A stretch of DNA of 64,000 nucleotides, taken from assembly GCA_034231615.1 (NCBI GenBank), contig CM067309.1, positions 24,171,965 through 24,235,964 on the forward strand, read 5' to 3'. The position numbers were made by a program, and so were the translations under genes. Source of the DNA: Meghimatium bilineatum (taxonomy: Eukaryota; Mollusca; Gastropoda; Stylommatophora; Philomycidae). Under the pieces are notes generated by a model, which saw only the letters and a list, made by a program, of their open reading frames with translations, had not been told where the DNA came from and searched no databases. Below, in pieces: positions 43,130 through 55,789 of this stretch (positions are counted from its first letter, which is position 1; the number at the start of each line of letters is the position of its first letter).

Positions 43130-43735
43130 ATTTCCCCATGTGTCATGTAAAGAATCTCCCCATTTGTTGTACAAAACATCTCCCCATGTGTCATGTAAAG
43201 AATCTCCCCATTTGTTGTACAAAGCATCTCCCCATGTGTCATGTAAAGAATCTCCCCATTTGTTGTACAAAGCATCTCCCCATGTGTCTTGTAAAGAATC
43301 TCCCCATTTGTTGTATAAAGCATCTCCCCATGTGTTGTATTTCTCTGTTCAGTGAAGCTTCTCCCAGTATGTCATGTAGCTCTGTTCCTCCAAGCATCTC
43401 CCAATATGTCATATAAAATATCTCCCCATGTTTCATGTAAAAGATCTACCCATGCCTCATGTAAAGCATCTCTCCATGTGTCATGTAGCTCTGTTCGTTA
43501 AGAATCTCACCGTGTGTCATGGTTGATGTATAGTGCGCCATGTAACACTGTTACGTGAAGCATCTCCCCATATGTCATTTAGCTATGTTGCATAAAGCAT
43601 CTCCCCATTGGTCACGTAAAGCATCTCCCCATGTGTCACGTAAATCAACTCCCCATGTGTCACGTAAAGCATCTCCCCATGTGTCACGTAAATCAACTCC
43701 CCATGTGTCACGTAAAGCATCTCCCAATGTGTCAT
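43130..43735 (+). repeat. Minisatellite of ~26 bp (CATGTGTCATGTAAAGAATC..), left arm
   Basis: Units contain CATCTCCCCATGTGTCATGT or CCCCATTTGTTGTACAAA. The mirrored array is at 54900-55390. Confidence 0.88.
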
Positions 43736-43939
43736 GTTTGATTTTCAAAAGCCGTTCATTTTAATCTTTAACTCTTCAACTTCGAAATGGTTTTACTGCT
43801 GTGATTTAATGTTTTTAGAAGTAACTATACAATAAAAGTCCTTAGCGGCTCACCGACTTAGGGGGTCTGATTAAACGGACATTTTAGCGGCTTGCTGGAG
43901 GTAATGTTTAACGAGTGTTTGCAACGAGTCCATCTATAT

Positions 43940-44362
<423 letters not shown>

Positions 44363-44364
44363 AC

Positions 44365-44530
44365 ATAATCCGTCATGGTCCTAGATGTCTAACACTGGAT
44401 ACATCAGCACAAAATTCTCACCAATAAATTTTATCCTCCGCCATTTGGAGGAGTGTAGAAAAGTGTAACACTTGCATTTAAATGTTTGTACCCTTCTTTC
44501 TGTGTCTGTATTGAGTGTTAAACTGTGACC
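44365..44530 (-). mobile_element. LINE 3' end preceding the TTA tail, left arm
   Basis: Minus strand ends GGACCATGACGGATTATGTG TCT before the tail, like 23710. The mirrored plus-strand copy is 54484-54650. Confidence 0.55.
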
Positions 44531-44671
44531 ACATGCTGAAGTCGGATGTGTCAGGCCGAAAGGCGCAGATATCGCAGCAATGCTGTAAACCATGACACAA
44601 CGCATTCCGTTCTACGGACTACATCCTGCTAATCTGCAGGAGTTTGAGAATGAACGCAGAAGAAGAAAAAG
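44531..44671 (+). mobile_element. 5'-truncated family S insertion, left arm only
   Basis: It starts ACATGCTGAAGTCGGATGTG and ends in a GAAGAAGAAAAAG tail. The target-site duplication AAACTGTGACC is at 44520-44530 and 44672-44682. The right arm keeps the uninterrupted site (GGTCACAGTTT, 54473-54483). Confidence 0.9.
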
Positions 44672-44704
44672 AAACTGTGACCGATCGTCAGTAGAAGAGC
44701 TGGT

Positions 44705-44890
44705 CTCTGAATTAATTAGACCTTCATTCGTTCCTTTTCTTGAGTAATCCCGTGTTTTCCGTTAGTCTATATTTATATACTTGGAATCGCATGCCGAAAA
44801 TAGCCAAAGATACTGCTAGTATATAAATATCAACCAATAGAACGCGTAACAATAATCAAAAATCTACCGAATGACGGCATGTTTACTTTA
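44705..44890. mobile_element. Q palindrome (MITE-like), copy 1
   Basis: Imperfect ~180-bp palindrome. ACCTTCATTCGTTCC at one end pairs with ACCGAATGACGG at the other. The centre is flanked by ATATTTATATACTTGG and CTAGTATATAAATAT. Confidence 0.65.
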
Positions 44891-45579
44891 TGCAGTTAGC
44901 ACTTAATGGTACAGTTAATGGTCATGGTCCAACTTTAACATCCGCATAGATTCCTACAAACCAGATAGCATATTGAATATGGAACGCAATACCCTAAGTC
45001 ACAACAGTGTCTGCGACAAAGGACTTGTCTGAAGTTATTTTTATACAGATCACAAAGATATAATCAATATTGTTAATATAAGGAATAATATATATAACCG
45101 TAATAAAACCGTACACGTATTCAGAGATGTGGTACTTTATTTCTTTTAACAACTTTAGTTGTTTGTTTGAGAACCCCAGGAATTGCGAGCGATAAGCTCT
45201 TATTTCCTATGTGCAGTTGGGTGTTTTTTTTAGCTTTCTTTCATATCCAGGAGACTTCAGCTTTCAGCTTAGTGCAATGACTATTGAATGAGCATTGTAC
45301 TCAAAGGGCGTCTAGAATTGTATAGATGACATGCTACACAGCTTCCATAAGAGATCCACAATATAACGACATGTCATCTATTAAGGTTTTCTGTTGCATG
45401 GGTGGTTTGTCTAGTGGGTCATTGATGAGACCCACAGACGCAACCACATGCGTGATAACTTAAGTTAGAACATACGGCTATAGTCTCAGTTATTGGCAGC
45501 TGAGCTTTGATTGATGTTATGTTAACATTAACGTATGTCCAACGACACTACTATAAGACCTTACTACACACGTAAAACA

Positions 45580-45765
45580 GGCCGTCATTCGGTACGTTTG
45601 AGATTATTGTCCTGCTTTCCATTGCTTACTATTTATATACTTGGAGTAGCTTTGACTATATTTGGTATGCGATTCTAAGTTATAAATATTGACGAAAGGA
45701 AAACACGGGAATAGTCAAGAACAGGAACGAATGAAGGTGTAATTAATTCAGAGAAAAGGTCTTCC
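45580..45765. mobile_element. Q palindrome, copy 2
   Basis: GGCCGTCATTCGGTACGTTT to GGAACGAATGAAGGTGTAAT with the TATTTATATACTTGG centre. It is inverted relative to copy 1, about 0.7 kb away. Confidence 0.65.
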
Positions 45766-45839
45766 ACTAGCATCTGTCGCGATGTGTATGTACTCGTAAT
45801 GTAACCAAAGTGTACTCGGTTCATCAGTGGAACGGGTCA

Positions 45840-46930
45840 GCAATATATATCATATCAAGTGACATTCCTTCCAGAACGTTGTCTTCGTCATGGATACTCT
45901 GAACACCTCTCTGTCCCGGACAAGCAAGCCTACATTGGCCAGAGACATGTACATAGATTCTTTGATATCTCTGGTATTCTTCGTCTTCCTCTTCTTTTCT
46001 CACCTGGCACTCTGCCCTCCAAAATCAGCCTCTCGATACCATCATGTCGCTTTAAGTATCAATAATACTGTAGCTTCCTTCTAATGATGGTATTCAGAAG
46101 ACACTCTTCGTTTCTTCTTCTGCATTCGTTCTCAATTATCAGGATGTAGTCCGAAGAACGGAATGCGTTGTGTCATGGTTTACAGCATTTCTGCGATATC
46201 TGCTCCTTTCGGCCTGACACATCCGACTTCAGTATGGCTTTGGGTCACTGACCCTATATGGGATGATACAACAAACTCCATCCCATAACCTCCTTAGTCG
46301 CCTTTAACGACATGCGTGGAAGGTAAAAATTGTTGCTATTCTGTGCTCCCATTTCGCGCCCTGGCAAAACACGTGTGACACTCTTCGTTTAGTTTCAGTA
46401 ATTGTAAAACTTCAGAGTTGTTCTTTTTCTCTGTCATATTTGTAGGATCTTTCTATAACACTTCATTTGAAATGAATTTACTCTTTTGGATATTGTTTTG
46501 TTTAAAGTACAAGTCTCACATCCATATGTTGCCATTAGGAACATATTATAAGACATGATCTTAAAAGGGTTACTTTAGTGTCGTTATTACTACTTTCCTA
46601 TATCTTTATCATTTGTGTTAGTTTGAGTGTTACAATTACGAGTCTTCTTCTATTCTCGACTAAACAATCTCCGGAACTGTTTACATTTGCTCCCAGATAT
46701 GCGAATTTGTTTACACATTCTAGTTATGTATTGTTTATGTTGGTTATTGGTTTGATATTTTGTCATGATTATTTGTTTGTTTTCTGTGCGTTTAGATATC
46801 GATTTTGTATCTCATTGTACCTCTTTGTTGTTGTGATTTGCTGTTTCAGTCCCTGAGGATGTGTAGTAAAGATGATTGTGTCATTTACATATGATGTTTC
46901 TGGAGTCTGGGTCAGCAATAACTTATACAA
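45840..46930 (-). mobile_element. LINE RT C-terminal remains, left arm
   Basis: Mirror of 52510-53300. The minus strand carries pieces of the RT palm, YLNAQKTN and C-terminal segments. It is broken by the S insertion at 46114-46376. Confidence 0.65.
46114..46376 (-). mobile_element. Near full-length family S insertion, left arm only
   Basis: It is bracketed by GACACTCTTCGTTT at 46100-46113 and 46377-46390. The right arm has the unbroken site near 53049-53062. Minus-strand start CACGTGTTTTGCCAGGGC; tail GAATGCAGAAGAAG. Confidence 0.9.
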
Positions 46931-47044
46931 AAACTAGTTTAGACTGATTCAAATGTTTCTATATACTGAGAAAGTATACACACAAATTTTGCTGGAGTTG
47001 TGACTACAAAAGTGACAGAACCAAAAAATTTAGCTCTGTATCGA

Positions 47045-47650
47045 GAGAGAAATGAGCGAGATAGCAATGAGGGAGATAGCAATGAGAGAGATAGCAATGA
47101 GAGAGATTGCAATGAGCGAGATAGCAATGAGAGAGATAACAATGAGAGAGATAGCAATGAGAGAGATATCAATGAGAGAGATAGCAATGAGAGAGATATC
47201 AATGAGAGAGATAGCAATGAGAGAGATATCAATGAGAGAGATAGCAATGAGCGAGAGATAGCAATGAGTGAGATTGCAATGAGCGAGAGATAGAAATTAG
47301 CGAGAGATAGCAATTAGCGAGAGATAGCAATGAGCGAGAGATAGCAATGAGCGAGAGATAGCAATGAGCGAGATATAGCAATGAGCGAGAGATAGCAATG
47401 AGCGAGATATAGCAATGAGCGAGAGATAGCAATGAGCGAGATATAGCAATTATCGAGAGATAGCAATGAGCGAGATATAGCAATGAGCGAGAGATAGCAA
47501 TGAGCGAGATATAGCAATTATCGAGAGATAGCAATGAGCGAGAGATAGCAATTATCGAGAGATAGCAATGAGCGAGAGATAGCAATGAGCGAGAGATAGC
47601 AATGAGCGAGAGATAGCAATGAGCGAGAGATAGCAATGAGCGAGATAACA
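47045..47650. repeat. GAGCGAGAGATAGCAAT array, left arm
   Basis: Units of 15-17 bp (GAGATAGCAATGAGC). The mirrored array is 51655-52395. Frames across it are artefacts. Confidence 0.92.
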
Positions 47651-47892
47651 CATTTAATGTTCAGCTAGTATGGTAATGTGTTATACCGCAGCAATGTCGC
47701 TAATCAGCATCTATAGAGGGGGGATGCGGAGTAAGAGCCCAAAGAAACTGTGCTAACAACGGATTGCACGTGGTATGCTTCATCCAACAGTAATGTGATC
47801 AGCTAATCTTCCTGTGGGTGGGGGAGGGGCGTGAAAATTGGTACCCTGCTAAATTACTACTGAGTGGCATCCAAATCATTCCCTCCTACTTG

Positions 47893-48130
47893 TTGTGCAG
47901 ACTTGCAACAGTAGCTCACTTAGAGGGTCAATCTCCCCCTGGGTAAGTTGTTTACCACACTGTCATGTTATTCGAGGAAGACAATGGTGCAGACATGGAA
48001 TAGTAGCTCGCTTAAAGGGACCATTGCCCCTCGGTCAGATATTTACTCCACTAGCATATAATTGAAGTAAGGCCGTGGTGCAGACTGAAACAGCTTCGTA
48101 TATTGAAGGATAAACTCCCCACTACCAGAG
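47893..48130. repeat. Degenerate ~105-bp tandem repeat in the spacer
   Basis: TGCAGAC, AACAGTAGCTCACTTAGAGG, TTGCCCCTCGGTCAG and CACTAGCATATAATTGAAG motifs recur about 2.3 times. Confidence 0.6.
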
Positions 48131-48199
48131 AGATTATTTGGGAATATGAAAAGGAATTTTTTTAAAGTGTTTAATACTATGTACTGTTGAGTTTAATCT

Positions 48200-48490
48200 T
48201 TACACCTCGTGCGAGATAGACGCGCTAGAAGCGTCTTGGCGAAATGGCACTACACACCAGCGTACCCGCTGACAGATAGACAGGCTGTCACGGACTAGAG
48301 AAGCCTACCCGAATTACAGGCATGACGAAAGTGGATGTGCTGGACCTCGGACGTTCAGACCACAAGTGGTCATAACACAGATCTACTGTGGAACGTGCAG
48401 CACAACGTACATCACGCTCCCCGGCGGAAATCATACGATATATTCGTTATGGTTATATGAGAGCGAACGCAGAAGAAGACGAAGATGCAA
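48200..48490 (+). mobile_element. Family H copy with GAAG tail
   Basis: It is homologous to 3270-3520 and ends GCGAACGCAGAAGAAGACGA, the same terminal motif as family S. Confidence 0.65.
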
Positions 48491-48828
48491 CAAAACATAC
48501 CAGATCCTAGGACAGATGATACGTATTTTCAAGAAACAAATGTAAACTACGACACTAAAGTTGCGTTACACAAGACTATTATTATTCCATCACTGTGTTA
48601 CCAGTGCCAAACCTGGACAATGACATCACAAGACAAATAAAACAGTGACAGCAGAAATGACATGTCTACGAAGAATATTCCGATTGTCATTAAGAGATAG
48701 AATTATAAAGGATAACATCAGACAGATAACCAAAACAATACCAGTATTGGAACACATCAAAAACAACATATTAAGTGGTTTCCACACGCTTCCTGACTGC
48801 CAACAGACAGCATGCCACAGATGGCCTT

Positions 48829-48907
<79 letters not shown>

Positions 48908-49075
48908 CGGCTATAAAGCCAGACGCAGACCATGTAAAAGATGGATCATAGAAATCAAAGAAGCCACAGGAACAAGCTTACAAACGGCACACAGAAAAGC
49001 CATCTCCAGAGAATTCTTCTACCCTTGACGCCGCAAGGAAAAAAAGGGATACAGCGTATAGATAGATAGATGGAT
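48480..49075 (+). mobile_element. LINE family F C-terminus interrupted by (TA)n
   Basis: TCLRRIFRLSLRDRIIKDNI, then about 72 bp of TA (48834-48906), then RPCKRWIIEIKEATGTSLQ and AHRKAISREFFYP with a stop. It ends in GATAGATAGATGG. The TA tract has grown inside the former coding region. Confidence 0.75.
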
Positions 49076-49194
49076 GTTAACCTGCGTCTAGTTTTTATAT
49101 TGTAAGGTCTATACTTGGATATCCACGACTTTACAGATATCTGTGTTGAACTTCTTATCCATGACCTTCCCCTAATAAAACCCTTTCAAAATAA

Positions 49195-49375
49195 TTGATT
49201 AGGCCCTCATTCGTAACTTTTTAAAATTATTGTCGTGTTTTAGGTTGGTAATTATTTATATAAGCCTACATGGTTATTTTTAACATACAATTCCAAGTAT
49301 ATAAATAGTGACCTACGAAAAACACGAAAATAGTAAAGAAAAAGAACTAATAAAGGTATAATTAATTCTTCGAAC
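49195..49375. mobile_element. Q palindrome in the spacer
   Basis: GATTAGGCCCTCATTCGTAA at one end, AAGAACTAATAAAGGTATAA at the other, with TTATTTATATA and TATATAAATAG around the centre. Confidence 0.65.
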
Positions 49376-49805
49376 AGGTCCTTCTATACCGCTACGCTCT
49401 CGGCTTAAACCAAGTCACATTAAGAAATAACAGAGCTATTCGTCATTAATAGCTGTAAAACCCGTAGCTGACAGCAAACAGGAATTGTTACCCTACACAG
49501 GAACATTTATCCCACTTTATGTTTGGCAACACAAAAATTGTATAGGACATACCAGACTCAGAAACCGTTATTGTTTATTAGTTTCCATGGAGCTAGACAG
49601 GTGCAGTGTATGAACCCACTCTTGTAGAGCATTACTAACTTCCTGAATAGTGTCTTGAATTGTTGACGCGAGGTGTGTGGTATCTTCCTGTTTGTGCTAT
49701 TATAAGACATATAACACGAGATTTATTCTAGAGTATCGACAGCAGGTCGGGGACACTGTTAGATTGTGATACATGTAAGTCGATATTACTATTTTAATGT
49801 TGGCC

Positions 49806-50240
49806 AAGTATCTTCTTGTACATTTTGTTTGCCCGTATCTTCTTTTACAATATGTTTGTCAGTGTCTTCTTTTACAATATGTTTGCCAGTGTCTTCTTTT
49901 AAATTATGTTTGTCAGTGTCTTCTTCTACAATTTGTTTGTCAGTGTCTTCTTTTACAATATGTTTGTCAGTGTCTTCTTTTACAATATGTTTGCCAGTGT
50001 CTTCTTTTAAATTATGTTTGCCAGTGTCTTCTTTTACAATATGTTTGTCAGTGTCTTCTTTTACAATATGTTTGTCAGTGTCTTCTTTTACAATATGTTT
50101 GCCAGTGTCTTCTTTTACAATATGTTTGTCAGTGTCTTCTTTTACAATATGGTTGTCAGTGTCTTCTTTTAAATTATGTTTGCCAGTGTCTTCTTTTACA
50201 ATATGTTTGCCAGTGTCTTCTTTTAAATTATGTTTGCCAG
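49806..50240. repeat. 27-bp minisatellite
   Basis: About 16 units of CAGTGTCTTCTTTTACAATA TGTTTGC/T. Being a multiple of three it leaves two long frames open, which are not genes. Confidence 0.92.
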
Positions 50241-50560
50241 TAACTCCATGTAAAGTACAGTCTAAAATATCCAGCTTGTTATTTTGTGTAGTACATTATT
50301 TATCATAGTACTGTATTATGTTTGTAGCGCATGCATGACAGTGGTAGTATATTCTGTTTGTTGTACATTCATTATCTCGTTAGTAGGCCTATATTATGTA
50401 TGTAGTTTTTATGTTTTTCATATGCGTCATAAAGAATAATAACAGTTGCTGTGACATTGAATGGTATAATACAGCCTATATTCAATGTGATGACAAAAAC
50501 AATGAATATCTATATATGTAGATCTTAAATATATCATTGTCTATTGTTTTTTTTTCACAG

Positions 50561-50603
50561 GTGAATGATGGTTTATTGTATCCACACTCGCAGTTAAGCG
50601 AAG
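50561..50603 (+). other. Possible exon-like remnant resembling the start of a CBM14 module
   Basis: It follows a T-rich tract and CACAG, and ends GAAG|GTATGG. Only phase 0 is open. It encodes DGLLYPHS, reminiscent of the DGxYP segment of CBM14 modules (NGLFPHP in domain 7), but has no cysteine. It could be chance or a dead duplicate. Confidence 0.12.
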
Positions 50604-50734
50604 GTATGGAACGTCAGTTGTCCTGTCAAGACTCTTTTGTTGTAATAGTTTTTGTCTCGATTGTTCCGATCTCAGTCATGTGAGTACACAGTTTGAATGT
50701 CTTGACAAAATTGCTTTTTTTTGTGTGCATCTGA

Positions 50735-50835
50735 TTGTGATTAGTCAAGTACGGAAAAGTCCATTTACATAATTTTCAATGCGATTCGGTGCCGCTTTAT
50801 AGAACTGACCTGGTTCAATTCCCCTTAGTCTCAAG
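50735..50835 (-). mobile_element. Partial family P element
   Basis: TTAGTCAAGTACGGAAAA, GCGATTCGGTGCCG and GGTTCAATTCCCCTTAGTCT match the right half of the copy at 37273-37441. Confidence 0.6.
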
Positions 50836-51398
50836 AATTCTACCATTTGTAAGATTTGAAAGGTTTCACTGCATGATGACTTTTGAGAAAATTTTCTGTA
50901 GAAAGGTGTTCTTACATTGCCATTACAACAGTGTTAGCAATTGAAGTTGAACGGGATCGTACGTACTTTTGACAATAGATACATCCCTATTACACGAACA
51001 CACATCATCATCATCATCAGATTACAGTTTAGCAGACACCACCAAAGCAAAAGACAAGGTATTTCGGTGGTCCTTGCAGTCAGTCAACTATCATTGCGGG
51101 CACGGCACTTGATGATTATGATGATGATGATGATTTATACAATAGATAAATATTAAACACAATTATACATTTAATTAAGTAGAGACTTAATAGATAATAA
51201 ATAATAATTTCACGCCCCCCTCCCCCAACCACAGGAAGATTAGGTGATCACATTCCTGTTGGATGGCAATGTTGGATGAAGCATACCACGTGCAGTCCGT
51301 TGTTAGCACAGTTTTTTTGGGCTCTTACTCCGTATCCCCCTCTATCGATGTTGATTAGCGACATTGCAGCGGTATAACCTATTACCATACTAGCTGAA

Positions 51399-51639
51399 TG
51401 AACAGCCTAAGAATTCCCCAGCAGTCACTATATTGGGTGCAACCTGGAGTACGAAAAGAGGGAGACCTAGAGAAACTCTGCGGAGAACCATTAATAGAGA
51501 ACGCACGTCAATAAACCTAAACAACACGCAACAATTGAAAGACCTGGCAACACAAAGACAGAAATGGAAAGCTATGGTTTCTGCCCTATGCGCCGCCTAT
51601 GGCCCTGGAGGAACATAACATAACATAACATAACAGACC
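51399..51639 (+). mobile_element. LINE 3' end with ATAAC tail, right arm only
   Basis: Encodes GATWSTKRGRPRETLRRTIN and QRQKWKAMVSALCAAYGPGG with a stop, then ACATAACATAACATAACA. The short target-site duplication AGCTGAA is at 51392-51398 and 51640-51646. The left arm has the empty site near 47660-47666. Confidence 0.82.
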
Positions 51640-51654
51640 AGCTGAACATTAAAT

Positions 51655-52395
51655 GTGCTATCTCGCTTATTGCTATCTCGCTCATTGCTATCTCGCTCAT
51701 TGCTATATTGATCATTGCTATATAACTCATTGCTATATCACTCATTGCTATATCACTCATTGCTATCTCGCTCATTGCAATCTCGCTCATTGCTATATCA
51801 CTCCTTGCTATATCGCTCATTGCTATCTCGCTCATTGCTATCTCGCTCATTGCTATATCACTCATTGCTATCTTGCTCATTGATATCTCGCTCATTGCTA
51901 TCTCTCGCTAATTGCTATCTCGCTCATTGCTATATCACTCATTGCTATCTCGCTTATTGCGATCTCGCTTATTGATATCTCTCTCATTGCTATATCACTA
52001 ATAGCTATCTCGCTCATTGCTAACTCTCTCATTGCTATCTCGTTCATTGCTATCTCGCTCATTGCTAATTCGCTCATTGCTATATCACTCCATGCTATGT
52101 CACTCATTGCTATCTCGCTCATTGCTATATCACTCATTGCAATCTCGCTCATTGCTATCTCGCTCATTGTTATCTCGCTCATTGCTATCTCGCTCATTGC
52201 TATATCACTCATTGAAATCTCATTCATTGCAATCTCGATCATTGCTATCTCGCTCATTGCAATCTAGTTCATTGCTATCTCGCTCATTGCTACATCACTC
52301 ATTGCAATCTCGCTCAGTGCTATCTCGCTCATTACTATCTCCCTCATTGCTATCTCCCTCATTGCTATCTCCCTCATTGCTCTCTCGCTCATTTC
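51655..52395. repeat. ATTGCTATCTCGCTC array, right arm
   Basis: Inverted counterpart of 47045-47650, slightly longer, with 15-bp units and ATATCACTC variants. Confidence 0.92.
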
Positions 52396-52509
52396 TCTCT
52401 CGATACAGAGCTAAATATCTGGTTCTGTCACTTTTGTAGTCACAACTCCAGCAAAATAGAAGTGTATACTTTCTCAGTATATAGAAACATTTGAATCAGT
52501 CTAAAGTAG

Positions 52510-53300
52510 TTTTTGAATAAGTTATTGCTGACGCAGACTCCAGAAACATCATATGTAAATGACACAATCATCTTTACTACACATCCTCAGGGACTGAAAC
52601 AGCAAATCACAACAACAAAGAGGTACAATGAGATACAAAATCGATATCTAAACGCACAGAAAACAAACATTTATGACAAAATATCAAACCAATAACCAAC
52701 ATAAACAATACATAACTAGAATAAGTAAACAAATTCTAATATCTTGGAGCAAATGTAAACAGTTCCGGAGATTGTTTAGTCGAGAATAGAAGAAGACTCG
52801 TAATTGTAACACTCAAACTAACACAAATGATAAAGCTATAGGAAAGTAGTAATAACGACACTAAAGTAAACCTTTTTAGAACATGTCTTATCGTATGTTC
52901 CTAGTGGCAACATATGTGAGACTTGGACTTTAAACAAAACAATATCCAAAAGAACACACTCATTTGAAATGAAGTGTTATAGAAAAATCCTACGAATAGG
53001 ATGGACAGAGAAAAAGAAGAAGTTTGAAGTTTTAACATTACTGAAACTAAATGAAGGGTGTCTTCTAAATACCATCATTAGAAGGAAGCTACAGTAGTAT
53101 TGATACTTGAAGCGACATGATGGTATCGAGAGGCTGATTCTGGAGGGCAATGTGCCAGGTGAGAGAAGAAGAGGAAAACGAAGAAGACCAGAGACATCAA
53201 AGAATCTATGTACATGTCTGTGGCAAATGTAGGCTTGCTTCTCCGGGACAGAGTATCCGTGACGAAGACAACGTTCTGAAAATAATGTCACTTGATATGA
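52510..53300 (+). mobile_element. LINE RT remains, right arm
   Basis: TPETSYVNDTIIFTTHPQGL shows the palm motif as YVND instead of YADD, followed by NRYLNAQKTN and broken C-terminal pieces. It has no S insertion, unlike the left arm. Confidence 0.7.
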
Positions 53301-53399
53301 TATGTATTGCTTACCCGGTCTACTGATGAACCGAGTGCACTTTGGTTACATCACGAGTACATACACATCGCGAGAGATCGGCAGTGAAAGACCTTTTCT

Positions 53400-54450
53400 C
53401 TGAATTAATTACACCTTCATTCGTTCCTGTTCTTGATTATTCCCTTGTTTTCCGTCGGTCAATATTTATAACTTAGAATCGCATACCAAATATAGTCAAA
53501 GCTACTCCAAGTATATAAATAGTAAGCAATGGAAAGCGAGACAATAATCTAAAACGTACCGAATGAAGGCCTGTTTTTCGTGTGTAGTAAGGTCTTATAG
53601 TAGTGTCGTTGGACATACGTTAATGTTAACAGAACATCAATCAAAGCTCAGCTGCCAATAACTGAGACTATAGCCGTATGTTCTAACTTAAGTTATCACG
53701 CATGTGGTTGCGTCTGTGGGTCTCATCAATGACCCACTAGACAAACCACCCATGCAACAGAAAACGTTAGTAGATGACATGCCGTTATATTGTGGATCTT
53801 TTATGGAAACTTTGTAGCATGTCATCTATACAATTCTAGACGCCCTTTGAGTACAATGCTCATTCAATATGCATTGCACTAAGCTGAAAGCTGAAGTCTC
53901 CTGGATATGAAAGAAAACTATCAAAAAACCCACCCAACTGCACATTTGAAATAAGAGCTTATCGTTCGTAATTCCTGGGGTTCTCAAACAAACAACTAAA
54001 GTTGTTAAAAGAAATAAAGTACCACAGCTCAGAATACGTGTACGGTTTTATTACGGTTATATATATTATTCCTTATATTAACAATATAGATTATATCTTT
54101 GTGATCTGTATAAAAATAACTTCAGACAAGTCCTTTGTCGCAGACACTGTTGTGATTTAGGGTATTGCGTTCTATATTCAATATGCTATCTGGTTTTCAG
54201 GAATCTATGCGGATGTTAAAGTTAGACCATGACCATTAACTGTACCATTAAGTGCTAACTGCATAAAGTAAACAAGCCGTCATTCGGTAGATTTTTTGAT
54301 TATTGGTACGCATTCTATTGGTTGATATTTATATACTAGCAGTATCTTTGGCTATTTTTGGCATGTGATTCCAAGTATATAAATATAGACTAACGGAAAA
54401 CACGGGATTACTCACGAAAAGGAACGAATGAAGGTCTAATTAATTCAGAG
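53400..54450. mobile_element. Two Q palindromes and intervening sequence, right arm
   Basis: Mirror of 44705-45765. Q copies at about 53400-53585 and 54270-54445. The intervening ~0.7 kb has no recognised coding content. Confidence 0.65.
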
Positions 54451-54899
54451 ACCAGCTCTTCTACTGACGCTCGGTCACAGTTTAACACTCAATACAGACA
54501 CAGAAAGAAGGATACAAACATTTTAAATGCAAGTGTTACACTTTTCTACACTCCTCCAAATGGCGGAGGATACAATTATTTGGTGAGAATTTTGTGCTGA
54601 AGTATCCAGTGTTAGACATCTAGGAACATGACGGATTATGTGTCTTTATTATTATCATTATTATTATTATTATTATTGTTATTATTATTATTATAATATA
54701 GATGGACTCGTTGCAAACACTCGTTAAACATTACCTCCAGCAAGCCGCTAAAATGTCCGTTTAATCAGACCCCCTAAGTCGGTGAGCCACTAAGGACTTT
54801 TATTGTATAGTTACTTCTAAAAACATTAAATCACAGCAGTAAAACCCTTTCGAAGTTGAAGAGTTAAAGATTAAAATGAACGGCTTTTGAAAATCAAAC

Positions 54900-55780
54900 A
54901 TGACACATTGGGAGATGCTTTACGTGACACATGGGGAGTTGATTTACGTGACACATGGGTATATTCTTTACGTGACACATGGGGAGATTCTTCACGTGAC
55001 ACATGGAGAAATGCTTTACGTGACTCATGGGGGTGATGCTTCACGCAACAGAGCTAAATGGCGCTCTGAAAATCAACCATGACACACAGTGAGACTCTTA
55101 ACGAACAGAGCTACATGACACATGGAGAGATGCTTTACATGAGGCATGGGGAGATCTTTTACATGAAACATGGGGAGATATTTTAGATGACATGTTGGGA
55201 GATGCTTGGCGGAACATAGCTACATGACATACTGAGAGAAGATTCACTGAACAGAGAAATATAACACATGGGGAGATGTTTTGTGCAACAAATGGGGAGA
55301 TTATTTACATGACACATGGGGAGATGCTTTGTAAAACAAATGGGGAGATTCTTTACATGACACATAGGCAGATATTTTATATTATACATGGGAAGAGGCT
55401 TCACGGAACAGAGCTACATAACACACGGGGAGATGCCTCACGGAACAGAGATACATAACACATGGGCTAGATTCTTCACGGAACAGAGCTACATAACACA
55501 TGGGTAAATTCTTTACGGAACAGAGCTACATAACACATGGGCAGATTCTTCACGGAACAGAGCTACATAACACATGGGTAAATTCTTTACGGAACAGAGC
55601 TACATAACACATGGGCAGATTCTTCACGGAACAGAGCTACATAACACATGGGTAGATTATTCACGAACAGAGCTACATAACACATGGGTAGATTCTTCAC
55701 GGAACAGAGCCACATAACACATGGGTAGATTCTTCACGGAACAGAGCCACATAACACATTAGTAGATGCTTCAGTGAACA
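54900..55780. repeat. CACATGGGGAGATTCTT-type minisatellites, right arm and beyond
   Basis: 54900-55390 mirrors the left-arm array. 55390-55780 is a ~36-bp variant (GGAACAGAGCTACATAACAC ATGGGTAGATTCTTCAC) that I do not find on the left, so it expanded on this side. Confidence 0.88.
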
Positions 55781-55789
55781 ATATATGCA

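Larger units (their letters stand above)
51210..55380 (-). repeat. Large inverted repeat, right arm
   Basis: Reverse complement of 43093-47839. It has a short AAT tract (about 50 bp) and no S insertions, but carries its own LINE 3' end at 51399-51639. After subtracting arm-specific insertions the two arms come out near 3.9 kb each, which supports a single duplication event. Confidence 0.9.

Noticed and set aside
47000..47651. Frames reading NERDS or SLLSLSL repeats, and their mirror at 51572-52439
   Set aside because: Products of the GATAGCAATGA array in both inverted arms.
49766..50308. 180-codon frame rich in Val-Ser-Ser and a second frame rich in Cys-Gln-Leu
   Set aside because: The 27-bp unit is a multiple of three and lacks stops by chance; two frames are open at once.
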